Assembly: GCF_022568795.1 (NCBI RefSeq)
Contig: NZ_JAKZHU010000001.1
Coordinates: forward strand, 1,736,001 to 1,800,000
Source of the DNA: Arsenicicoccus dermatophilus
GTDB taxonomy: Bacteria > Actinomycetota > Actinomycetes > Actinomycetales > Dermatophilaceae
Length of the DNA stretch: 64,000 bases
Direction of reading: 5' to 3'
Under the pieces are notes generated by a model. That model saw only the letters and a list, made by a program, of their open reading frames with translations, did not search any database and was not told the origin of the DNA. Made by a program: the position numbers and the translations under genes. This document shows, in pieces, positions 57,199-64,000 of this stretch (position 1 is the stretch's first letter; each line of letters starts with the position of its first letter).

Positions 57199-57804
57199 TC
57201 AGCCGAAGGCCTCCCACAGGGTCAGTGCGGACAGGGCCACCATGACCACGGCGGCGATCCTGGTGATGGCGCGCATGGGGATCACCGTGAGCAGCGCCTG
57301 GCCGCCGAGGATCGCGAGCAGCGCCACCGACCCCAGCCCCAGGACGGCACCGATACCGACGGACACCGGCGAGTGGTACTTCGCGGCGAGGTTGGCGGTC
57401 ATGATCTGGGTCAGGTCGCCCCACTCCGCGAGGAAGATGATCCCGTAGCCCATGGACGCGACCTTGGCGAACCCGGCCTTGGCGTCGGTGGCGCCCACGA
57501 CGGCTTCCTCCTCGGCGAGCTCGGCCGCCTCGTCCTCGGCGCCCTCCCGCCAGATGAGGACGGCCCCGAGCAGGAAGAGCCCGGCCACCAGGAGCTTGAG
57601 CAGCGTCTGGGGCAGCAGGGTCATGACCGAGCCCGCGGCCACGGCGATGACCACGTGCGTCGCGAAGGCCGCGGCCACCCCGCTGAAGGCCCAGAACCAC
57701 GGGTAGCGCGTCCCCAGCACGAGGCTGGCGAGGGCTGACTTGTCCGGCAGCTCCCCGACGAAGATCAGGGCGAAGACGGTGGCGACGATGCCGACATCGA
57801 GCAC
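57199..57804 (-). CDS. TMEM165/GDT1-family cation transporter
   Basis: 201 aa with six helices and two copies of the family motif, here ELPDKS (18-23) and EWGDLT (127-132), each in a predicted helix. An acidic cytoplasmic loop (about 85-105) joins the halves. Members transport Mn2+ or Ca2+ in exchange for protons (MneA, Gdt1). GTG 57804. No metal riboswitch is evident upstream. Confidence 0.88.
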   Translation of the reverse strand: MLDVGIVATVFALIFVGELPDKSALASLVLGTRYPWFWAFSGVAAAFATHVVIAVAAGSVMTLLPQTLLKLLVAGLFLLGAVLIWREGAEDEAAELAEEEAVVGATDAKAGFAKVASMGYGIIFLAEWGDLTQIMTANLAAKYHSPVSVGIGAVLGLGSVALLAILGGQALLTVIPMRAITRIAAVVMVALSALTLWEAFG

Positions 57805-57865
57805 GGGGGGCTCCAGAGGCTAGGGGGGACGGCGCGCACGCGCCGACCGACGATCCTATCCGCGC

Positions 57866-58339
57866 TCACGACCTACCGGCAGTCGTCGGACCCGTCTGCT
57901 CAGGGCGCCCAGGCCAGTCCGGCCACCGCGGGTCGATCCTGCAGGCGGGGGCACCGCCCGGCAGCGCGTGCCGGTGCTCGGCGACCCAGCCGTATGCCGC
58001 GGCCAGCGGACCGTCCAGCGCCGGGGCGTTCAGGACCCGGGCGACCGGCCGCAGGACGGGGTGCCCCAGCTCGACGGCGGCGACGACCGCGCGGTGCCCG
58101 GAGCTCACCCGCCCCTCCCGGTCGACGAGCTGCACCTCGGCCTGGCAGTCCTGCTCCGTCAGCCCCCAGCGGGCGAGCACCGCCCCGCCGAGCTGCTGCC
58201 ACGGGCGGATCTCGTACCGGTCCCGGCAGACCCACCGCCAGGTCCAGCGCGCGGCGACCGTGCAGAAGCCGCGGTCGCCGTCGAAGATCAGCAGGGGCAG
58301 CGGAACGAGGTCGGTCCCTGCCTCCGGCATACGGCTCAC
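57866..58339 (-). CDS. DCC-family (DUF393) thiol-disulfide oxidoreductase-like protein
   Basis: 157 aa. DUF393 proteins normally start with YDGDCGFC; here the motif reads IFDGDRGFCTVAARW, so the first Cys of C-x-x-C is Arg23 and only Cys26 remains. The rest (RYEIRPWQQ, VDREGRVSSGHRAVVAAVE) fits the fold. The GTG start (58339) overlaps the HIT gene stop as GTGA; ATG at 58330 is also possible. Redox activity is doubtful with one Cys. Confidence 0.82.
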   Translation of the reverse strand: MSRMPEAGTDLVPLPLLIFDGDRGFCTVAARWTWRWVCRDRYEIRPWQQLGGAVLARWGLTEQDCQAEVQLVDREGRVSSGHRAVVAAVELGHPVLRPVARVLNAPALDGPLAAAYGWVAEHRHALPGGAPACRIDPRWPDWPGRPEQTGPTTAGRS

Positions 58340-58920
58340 GCCTGGGGCCAGGCGGCCACGAGCTGCTGCCGGGTGTCCTCGAGCAGCACCGGGAGGGCCT
58401 TGGTCTGCCCCACGATGGGCAGGAAGTTCATGTCGCCGCCCCAGCGGGGCACGACGTGCTGGTGCAGGTGGGCCGCGACGCCGGCACCCGCGACGGCCCC
58501 CTGGTTCATGCCGAGGTTGAAGCCCATCGGACGGCTGGCCGCCTGCAGCGCGCGGATCGCCTGCTTGGTCAGCGCCGTGAACTCCGCGGTCTCCTCGTCG
58601 GTGAGGTCGAGGTAGAGCGGCACATGGCGATAGGGACAGATCAGCAGGTGGCCGGGGTTGTAGGGGAACAGGTTGAGCACCACGAAGCACAGCTCGCCGC
58701 GGTGCACGACCAGGCCGGCCGCGTCGTCCTTTTCCGGGGCCGCGCAGAAGGGGCACCCGTCCCCCGCGTCGGCGCTCGGGCGCTCGGCGGTGATGTAGGC
58801 CATCCGGTGCGGGGTCCACAGCCGCTCGAAACCGTCGGTCACGCCGACGAGCTCGCCCGCGTCCTGGAGGGAGCCGGGCCGCGCACGCTCCGCGCTGGCG
58901 TGGTCCTGGTGGTCGGTCAC
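58336..58920 (-). CDS. HIT-family hydrolase
   Basis: 194 aa. The histidine triad HLHQHVVP (151-158) and CPFC zinc motif (56-59) are present; NPGHLLICPYRH supports the fold. It matches Rv2613c, annotated as an AP4A phosphorylase/HIT protein, which sits beside pgsA in M. tuberculosis. GTG 58920. Likely hydrolyses or phosphorolyses nucleotide-linked substrates. The downstream DUF393 gene is coupled to it. Confidence 0.93.
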   Translation of the reverse strand: MTDHQDHASAERARPGSLQDAGELVGVTDGFERLWTPHRMAYITAERPSADAGDGCPFCAAPEKDDAAGLVVHRGELCFVVLNLFPYNPGHLLICPYRHVPLYLDLTDEETAEFTALTKQAIRALQAASRPMGFNLGMNQGAVAGAGVAAHLHQHVVPRWGGDMNFLPIVGQTKALPVLLEDTRQQLVAAWPQA

Positions 58921-58943
58921 CCGACGATCCTAGACTCGGGGCC

Positions 58944-59426
58944 ATGACGACGCCCGCCACCCCACCTCCCGCCCCCGCCGGCGACGTGTGGACCGCGCTC
59001 CACCAGCCCGCCGAGCCCAACCCCACCGAGTGGGTGCGCCAGCAGCTCGCCGACATCGAGGCCGCAGGCACCACCGCGGTCGCCGGCGTCCAGGGTCGTG
59101 CCGTGGTCGTGCTGACCATGCTCGGCCGCTCGTCCGGCAAGGTCCGCCAGGTCCCGCTCATGCGGGTCGAGCACGACGACGTCTACGTCGCGGTCGCCTC
59201 CAAGGGCGGGGCGCCCGAGCACCCGGCGTGGTACCACAACCTCGTCGCCCACCCCCAGCTGCTGCTGCAGGACGGCTCCGAGACCACCCGCCGGGTCGCC
59301 CGCCTCGCCACCGACGAGGAGCGCGAGCAGTGGTGGCCGCGGTGCGTCGAGGCCTTCCCTCCTTACGCGGAGTATGCCGAGAAGGCCGGGCGCACCATCC
59401 CTCTCTTCCTGCTCGAGCGCCCGTGA
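58944..59426 (+). CDS. Deazaflavin (F420)-dependent nitroreductase-family protein (DUF385)
   Basis: 160 aa. The C-terminal GRSSGKVRQVPLMRVEHDDVYVAVASKGG block and WYHNLVAHPQ are typical of the DUF385/F420-dependent family (Ddn-like). Cofactor use is inferred from the family. ATG 58944; short divergent gap from the HIT gene. Its stop overlaps the next gene (GTGA). Confidence 0.88.
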   Translation: MTTPATPPPAPAGDVWTALHQPAEPNPTEWVRQQLADIEAAGTTAVAGVQGRAVVVLTMLGRSSGKVRQVPLMRVEHDDVYVAVASKGGAPEHPAWYHNLVAHPQLLLQDGSETTRRVARLATDEEREQWWPRCVEAFPPYAEYAEKAGRTIPLFLLERP

Positions 59427-59992
59427 CCCGCCAGGAGCGGCTCCATCGGGTCCGGGCCAAGCTGCAGGACGCGATGGCCGAGCAGATCTGCCTCAACCTC
59501 GACATGCGCGACGACACCACCAAGGGCTACTGCATCGGCGTCGGCCGGCGCTGGGCCCTGGTGCGGGTGGCTGCCCCCTGGCCCGACGGGCTGGTGGCCG
59601 TCCGGCTGCGCGACCTGGAGCGGATCCGGCACGAGGACCACCAGGCCGTCGAGCGGTTCGCCTTCGAGCGGGAGGGAGCCTGGCCGCCCCTGCCGGTCGA
59701 GGGCATCGACCTGGACCGCACCGAGGGCCTGGTCACCGACCTCGCCGAGCGTTTCCCGCTGCTGGGGATGGAGGTGGAGGGCGCCACCGAGCAGCTCTTC
59801 GTCGGGGCGCCGGTGCTCCTCGCCGACGGCACCCTGATGCTGCAGGAGCTCACCACCGAGCCCGCCTGGGAGGCCCTGTCCACCTGGCGGCTGCGGGACC
59901 TGACCCGCCTCACCGTCGGCGACCGCTACCTGTCCCTCATGGACGAGCTGGCGCCCCCGAGGCCGCAGGACCCCTCACCCTTCGCCGACTAG
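59423..59992 (+). CDS. Hypothetical protein coupled to the DUF385 gene
   Basis: 189 aa soluble protein, GTG at 59423. It shows an N-terminal helix, then an alternating beta pattern (YCIGVGRRWALVRVA, GLVAVRLRDLERIR, LFVGAPVLLADGTLMLQELT), suggesting a mostly beta fold. I do not recognise the family. The four-base overlap implies translation with the oxidoreductase, hence perhaps a related role. Confidence 0.7.
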   Translation: MTRQERLHRVRAKLQDAMAEQICLNLDMRDDTTKGYCIGVGRRWALVRVAAPWPDGLVAVRLRDLERIRHEDHQAVERFAFEREGAWPPLPVEGIDLDRTEGLVTDLAERFPLLGMEVEGATEQLFVGAPVLLADGTLMLQELTTEPAWEALSTWRLRDLTRLTVGDRYLSLMDELAPPRPQDPSPFAD

Positions 59993-60012
59993 GTGCCCGG
60001 CCACGCGCGCAG

Positions 60013-60513
60013 TCAGCCCGCGATGCTCGTGACGCCCGCCGGCGCCCGCAGGCTCGCCACGTAGGTGCCGTCCGGGGCGGGCCGCGCAGCCAGCCGGCGC
60101 GCGATCCCCGGCGCCGCCGGGCCCAGGGCGCTCAGGTCGGCCCGCAGGTGGGTCAGCCCCTCCGCCGCGGACCAGGCGCGCACCTCGCGGGCCAGCTGTC
60201 CGCCGATGCCGCACCGGCGGAAGGTGCTGGTCACGAAGACCGTGTCGAGCCAGCCCCACCGCGCCCGGCGCGACCCGCCCAGCACCGGCAGCCCGGCCAC
60301 CAGCGTCAGGCCGGCCACGCCCAGCGGCCGGCGGTCGACCTCGGCGAGCCAGAAGGGCCGGTCCCCGCTGTCCCGCAGCCAGGCGTCGGCGAAGCCGTCG
60401 AGGAACTCCGGGTCCGGCCCGGCGCCCTGCTCGCGGCCGAGCTGCAGCATCATCGCGGCGACGGCGAACGCGTCGTCCGGTCGTGCTCGGCGGACGTGGG
60501 CTGCAGCGGGCAT
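60013..60513 (-). CDS. GNAT N-acetyltransferase
   Basis: 166 aa from ATG 60513. Acetyl-CoA fold motifs: VRRARPDDAFAVAAMM at the start, WGWLDTVFVTSTFRRCGIGGQLAREV (motif A, with R-x-x-G-x-G/A). The C-terminal half is less conserved. TTG at 60525 or GTG at 60519 could extend it. Substrate unknown. Convergent with the upstream hypothetical gene. Confidence 0.8.
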   Translation of the reverse strand: MPAAAHVRRARPDDAFAVAAMMLQLGREQGAGPDPEFLDGFADAWLRDSGDRPFWLAEVDRRPLGVAGLTLVAGLPVLGGSRRARWGWLDTVFVTSTFRRCGIGGQLAREVRAWSAAEGLTHLRADLSALGPAAPGIARRLAARPAPDGTYVASLRAPAGVTSIAG

Positions 60514-60553
60514 GGCCACAGTCAACCATCACGTGAGGGTGGAGGCATCTCCT

Positions 60554-61832
60554 GTGGCTGAACCGTCACCGAACGGCGCAGGTGGCGGCCGTTCAGGCAG
60601 ATCCGCCCCGAGAACCGCAGCCACCCCGAAGCCGGACTTCCGGTGGTGGTGGGGCGCGTGCGCGGCGAGCGACCTGGGCAGCGCGGTCGGCGCGGGGGCA
60701 CTGCCGCTGGTCGCCCTGGTCGTGCTGCACGCCTCGGCCTGGCAGGTCAGCCTCCTGGCCGCGCTGTCCGGTGCGGCGGCGGCCGCCCTGGCCCTCCCCC
60801 TCGGGCCCGCCGTCGAGCGCCGCCGCAAGCGCCCGGTCATGGTCGCCGCCGACCTGGTGCGCGCCGCCGCCCTGGTCAGCGTCCCCGTGGCGACCTGCCT
60901 GGGGGTCCTCACCTACGCACACCTGTGCCTGGTGGGGATCCTGACGACCATGGCCACGATCGCGTTCACGACGGCCTCCGGGGCTCACCTCAAGGCGCTG
61001 GTGACCGCCGAGCAGCGGGTCACCGCCAGCGCCCGCCTCGACGGAACCTGCTGGGCGGCGACCACTCTCGGCGCGCCGCTGGGCGGCCTGCTGATCAGCT
61101 GGCTGGGCGCCACCGCCACCATGGCGGTCGACGCCGTCAGCTATCTCGCCTCGGCCGTGGGTATCGGCGCGATCCGCTCCCCCCGAGCCGGAGCCACCCG
61201 CCCGGGACGCCGGGCGGGGATGGGCGACCGAGATCCTCGCCGGCTGGCGGCACGTCTGGGAGAACCCTTGCCTGCGAGCGCTGTTCGTCAACGCGATGAT
61301 GTTCGGCGGGGCGATCACGGCGGTCTCTCCCCTGCAGGCCGTCCTGATGCTGCGGGACCTGGGCTTCGCCCCGTGGCAGTACGGCCTGGCCCTGGGACTG
61401 CCCGGGCTCGGCGGCTTGCTGGGCGCCGTGCTCGCGCCATACCTCGTGGCACGCCTGGGCGAGCATCGCGTCCTGCTGGGCGCCGGCGTGGCCCGCACCC
61501 TGTGGCTGGCTCCCGTCGCGCTCGCGCCGCCCGGCACCGCAGGCGTCGTGACCGTGGTATGCGCCGACACCGCCCTGCTGCTGTGCGCCGGGGTGTTCAA
61601 CCCGACCTTCGTGAGCTGCCGCCTGCGGGAGACCGGCGACGACCATCTCGCGCGGGTGACGGCCGCCTGGTCGATCACCGCCAAGGTCGTGCAGCCGGCG
61701 TTCGTCCTGATCGGCGGAGCGCTGGCCATGGTCGTCGGCACCCGCGGCACCATCGGCGTCGCCGCCGCCCTCCTCCTGGCCAGCAGCCTGAGCCTGCCGT
61801 GGCGGTCACGTGGAGCGCGGCGTCTCGGATGA
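60554..61832 (+). pseudogene. MFS transporter split by a frameshift in a C6 tract
   Basis: GTG 60554 (GGAGG 8 nt upstream) opens a 12-helix MFS transporter frame (DLGSAVGAGALPLVAL ... VGIGAIRSP). At the C6 run 61179-61184 homology jumps to another frame (EPEPPARDAGRGWATEILAGWRHVWENPCLRALF ... to 61832). Removing one C restores a continuous 425-aa protein of family length. As written, the product stops being an MFS protein after about 210 residues. Sequencing error is possible. Confidence 0.75.
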
Positions 61833-61880
61833 CGGAAGGCCCGGGCGAACGGTCCGACCACCGTCATACCGTGCTCGGCA

Positions 61881-61993
61881 GGTCATGAGTGTCAGCTGCA
61901 CGGCCCCGGCCGGCTGACCGGCAACCCTCCCACGCGGCGGGGTGCCCCGGGTGACGACCAGGCCGCCGGTCGACCGACCCGCGGCAAGCGCGA
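61881..61993 (+). ncRNA. SAM-IV riboswitch
   Basis: Leader of metY. It matches the actinobacterial SAM-IV consensus as I recall it: GGTCATGAGTGTCAGC (GGTC pairs with GACC at 61956-61959), CAGC...GCTG stem, GACCGGCAACCCTCC, GGTGCCCCGGGTGA, and the downstream GCGGCAAGCGCG that forms the pseudoknot. The ribosome site AAGGAG (62001-62006) is close to its 3' end with no T-run terminator, so translational control is likely: S-adenosylmethionine reduces expression. Confidence 0.85.
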
Positions 61994-62013
61994 TCTTCGC
62001 AAGGAGCCTTCCC

Positions 62014-63339
62014 GTGAGCGACCCCACCTGGCGTTTCGAGACCCAGCAGATCCACGCCGGCCAGACCCCTGACGCCGAGACCGGCGCCCGGGCGCTGCCG
62101 ATCTACCAGTCCACGAGCTTCGTCTTCGACGACGCACAGGTCGCGGCCGACCGGTTCGCCCTGTCCGACCTCGGCCCGATCTACTCCCGCCTCGGCAACC
62201 CGACCAACACCGTCGTCGAGGAGCGGATCGCGGCCCTGGAGGGCGGAGTCGGTGCCCTCCTGCTCGGATCCGGTATGGCGGCGACCACCTTCGCCATCCT
62301 CAACGTGGCTCAGGCCGGTGACCACGTGGTCGCCTCCCCCGCGCTGTACGGCGGCACCTACAACCTGCTGAAGTACACGCTGGCCAAGCTGGGCATCACC
62401 ACGACCTTCGTCGAGGACCAGGACGACCTGGACCAGTGGCGCGCTGCCGTCCGCCCCGAGACGCGGCTGTTCTTCGGCGAGACGATCTCCAACCCCGACC
62501 AGCGGGTGCTGGACGTCGCGGGCGTCGCCGGGGTGGCTCACGAGGCGGGGGTGCCGCTCTTCGTGGACAACACCGTCGCCACGCCCTACCTCCTGCGCCC
62601 GATCGAGCACGGCGCCGACGTGGTGATCCACTCCGCGACGAAGTTCCTCGGCGGCCACGGCACCTCGGTCGTCGGGGCGCTGGTGGACGCGGGGACCTTC
62701 GACTACGCGGCGGACCCCGAGCGGTTCCCGCAGCTCAACACCCCCTCGGAGAGCTACCACGGGCTGGTCTACGCCCGGGACCTCGGCGTCGGCTGCCCGC
62801 TCGGCGCCAACCTGGCCTTCGTCCTCAAGGCCCGGGTCGAGCTGCTGCGCGACCTCGGGGCCGCCTGCTCGCCGTTCAACGCCTTCCTCGTCGGCCTCGG
62901 GCTGGAGACGCTCAGCCTGCGGATCGAGCGGCACGGCGCGAACGCGCGGGCGGTCGTGGACCACCTGGTCGGGCACCCGCAGGTGGCCTCGGTCAACTAC
63001 GCGTCGCTCGACTCCAGCCCGAGCAAGGCCAACGCGGATCGCTACTGCCCCAGGGGAACCGGGTCGGTCTTCTCGTTCGAGATCGAGGGCGGGATCGAGG
63101 CCGGACGGGCGTTCGTGGACGCGCTCGAGCTGCACTCCCACGTCGCCAACATCGGGGACGTGCGATCCCTGGTGATCCACCCCGCCTCGACCACCCACTC
63201 CCAGGGCTCGGACGAGGACCGCCGCGGCGCGGGCGTCACCCCCGGCCTGATCCGCCTGTCCGTGGGGCTGGAGCACGTCGACGACATCCTCGCCGACCTG
63301 GACCGCGGCTTCGCGGCGGCTGCCCGCGTCGGCATCTGA
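62014..63339 (+). CDS. metY: O-acetylhomoserine sulfhydrylase
   Basis: PLP enzyme making homocysteine from O-acetylhomoserine and sulfide. 441 aa; Lys of [11 protein letters not shown] binds PLP, with [25 protein letters not shown] and [12 protein letters not shown] as usual for Cys/Met metabolism enzymes of this subgroup. GTG 62014 with AAGGAG 7 nt upstream. An in-frame ATG at 61942 would sit inside the riboswitch and is rejected. Controlled by the SAM-IV riboswitch. Confidence 0.95.
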   Translation: MSDPTWRFETQQIHAGQTPDAETGARALPIYQSTSFVFDDAQVAADRFALSDLGPIYSRLGNPTNTVVEERIAALEGGVGALLLGSGMAATTFAILNVAQAGDHVVASPALYGGTYNLLKYTLAKLGITTTFVEDQDDLDQWRAAVRPETRLFFGETISNPDQRVLDVAGVAGVAHEAGVPLFVDNTVATPYLLRPIEHGADVVIHSATKFLGGHGTSVVGALVDAGTFDYAADPERFPQLNTPSESYHGLVYARDLGVGCPLGANLAFVLKARVELLRDLGAACSPFNAFLVGLGLETLSLRIERHGANARAVVDHLVGHPQVASVNYASLDSSPSKANADRYCPRGTGSVFSFEIEGGIEAGRAFVDALELHSHVANIGDVRSLVIHPASTTHSQGSDEDRRGAGVTPGLIRLSVGLEHVDDILADLDRGFAAAARVGI

Positions 63340-63729
63340 CCGCCCCCTCGCCCCGCCCCACGTGTCCGCCCCCGAACCGGCGTCCACCAGGACCAGGAGC
63401 GCCCTGGCTCCGGTCCGAGCGGGGCCGGGAAGGTCGTGGAGCGGGGCTGACGCCGCGCCGCGTCAGGCGGAGATCAGCAGGAGAGCCGCTTCAGCCCTTC
63501 GAGGCTCGATCCATCTGGAAGGCCACGACGGCGACGCGCAGGAGGACGCCGGCGACCGTCCCGCCGCGATGGGCCCCTCCTGGAAGCCTTCGACCCTGCG
63601 CACCATCACGTCGTCGTGGAGCGGGAGCGTCGACGACTCGAGGTCCGGCAGAGCGGTCGCGCCCAGCCCAGGGCCGACGAGGACCTCCCCGCGCCCTGAC
63701 CGGGCTGGGGGCAGGCCTGCCCAACCGGA
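63340..63729. other. Gap without a confident gene
   Basis: No coding region with a recognisable motif. A short stem CTGACGC/GCGTCAG sits near 63447-63466. Part of a minus-strand frame (about 63491-63620, VAGVLLRVAVVAFQMD) looks faintly membrane-like, but no start or family supports it. Confidence 0.5.
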
Positions 63730-63912
63730 TCAGCGCGTCTCGTGCTCCGCGTGCCAGCGGTCGTGCTGGGCGATCCCCGAGGGCGGCACGCCCGCGCCGC
63801 AGGTGAGGCAGACGGGCAGGCTGGGCCACGGCCCGTCCGGGAAGGCATAACCCTCCGGCGCCTGCTGCTTCTCCAGGCCGAGATACGCACGAATCCGCTG
63901 CATGACGTCCAC
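63730..63912 (-). CDS. Small zinc-finger-like protein
   Basis: 60 aa. After an N-terminal helix (MDVMQRIRAYLGLEK) comes a C-x-x-C (CLTC at about 35-38) and H-x4-H pair (HDRWH at about 50-54), a plausible C2H2 zinc site. GTG 63912 is used; ATG 63903 would shorten it by three residues. I do not know the family's function. It is isolated at the window's right edge. Confidence 0.6.
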   Translation of the reverse strand: MDVMQRIRAYLGLEKQQAPEGYAFPDGPWPSLPVCLTCGAGVPPSGIAQHDRWHAEHETR

Positions 63913-64000
63913 CCCGCCAGTCTTCCAGAACCCCTCCGGCCCTGGCCCGGGAGGCGGTATGCCGAGAAGCCGAAGGGCGGCGCCCCACCCGCGCGGGTGG

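Noticed and set aside
54695-57700. A 1001-codon minus-strand frame
   Set aside because: Runs antisense to four recognisable genes, with no domain or plausible composition.
57805-57860. Mn2+ (yybP-ykoY) riboswitch upstream of the GDT1-family gene
   Set aside because: Too short a leader and no consensus elements seen.
61942-62013. Longer metY N-terminus from ATG 61942
   Set aside because: This stretch is riboswitch RNA; GTG 62014 has a well-placed AAGGAG site and matches family starts.

Overview
The window is high-GC actinobacterial chromosome. Several gene orders match Mycobacterium tuberculosis: ligA with a MetE-like gene; der-cmk-tyrA-rluB-scpB-scpA-parA-xerD; hisS-MBL hydrolase-ppiB-relA-apt-secF-secD-yajC-ruvB-ruvA-ruvC-yebC-pdxT-pdxS; and pimA-patA-pgsA. 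The phosphatidylinositol mannoside genes, a SAM-IV riboswitch and the HisRS type point to an actinomycete, probably order Micrococcales (perhaps Intrasporangiaceae or relatives). That placement is inference, because no rRNA gene is present.

Layout. 1-6.5 kb (minus strand): 5' part of ligA, a MazG-like gene, a DMT exporter, a MetE-like gene and a two-gene FtsX/LolD-type ABC transporter. 6.5-11.5 kb: a plastic region with an IS256-family element that cuts off a quinol nitric oxide reductase gene, an ornithine cyclodeaminase-family gene and an IS110-family element. 11.7-12.1 kb: tRNA-Pro(GGG) and a 42-aa ORF. 12.2-22.8 kb (minus): der, a 1.5-kb AT-richer islet holding a frameshifted lipoprotein gene, then cmk, tyrA, rluB, scpB, scpA, parA-like, xerD and ald. 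23-26.2 kb: a membrane protein, a Tat-exported metallophosphoesterase, and a DUF1648 gene bracketed by two copies of a 47-bp palindrome. 26.3-45.7 kb: hisS, an MBL hydrolase, cyclophilin, DUF349 protein, HhH protein, a GntR/DUF1648 pair, a POT transporter, a GNAT enzyme, then relA, apt, secF, secD, yajC, ruvB, ruvA, ruvC. 45.9-53.3 kb (minus): yebC, pdxT, an amino acid permease, pdxS, a membrane protein, pimA, patA and pgsA. 53.5-64 kb: an EF-G-like GTPase, a histidine phosphatase, DUF805, a GDT1-family protein, a DCC-family protein, a HIT protein, a DUF385 enzyme, a small hypothetical, a GNAT, a frameshifted MFS gene, a SAM-IV riboswitch with metY, and a small zinc-binding protein.

Most genes are housekeeping: chromosome segregation and recombination (ScpAB, ParA-like, XerD, RuvABC), protein export (YajC/SecDF), stringent response and purine salvage (Rel, Apt), PLP synthesis (PdxST), PI-mannoside lipid synthesis, and methionine supply (metY under SAM control). 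Many adjacent genes overlap by four bases (ATGA or GTGA), which suggests translational coupling. I found no CRISPR array, no phage and no clear new multi-gene system. The most interesting points are the IS-broken nitric oxide reductase, two homopolymer frameshifts (A6 and C6), the palindrome-bracketed DUF1648 gene, a probable CTG start for xerD, the compact IS110 ends, and a long Pro/Ala/Lys insert in SecD.
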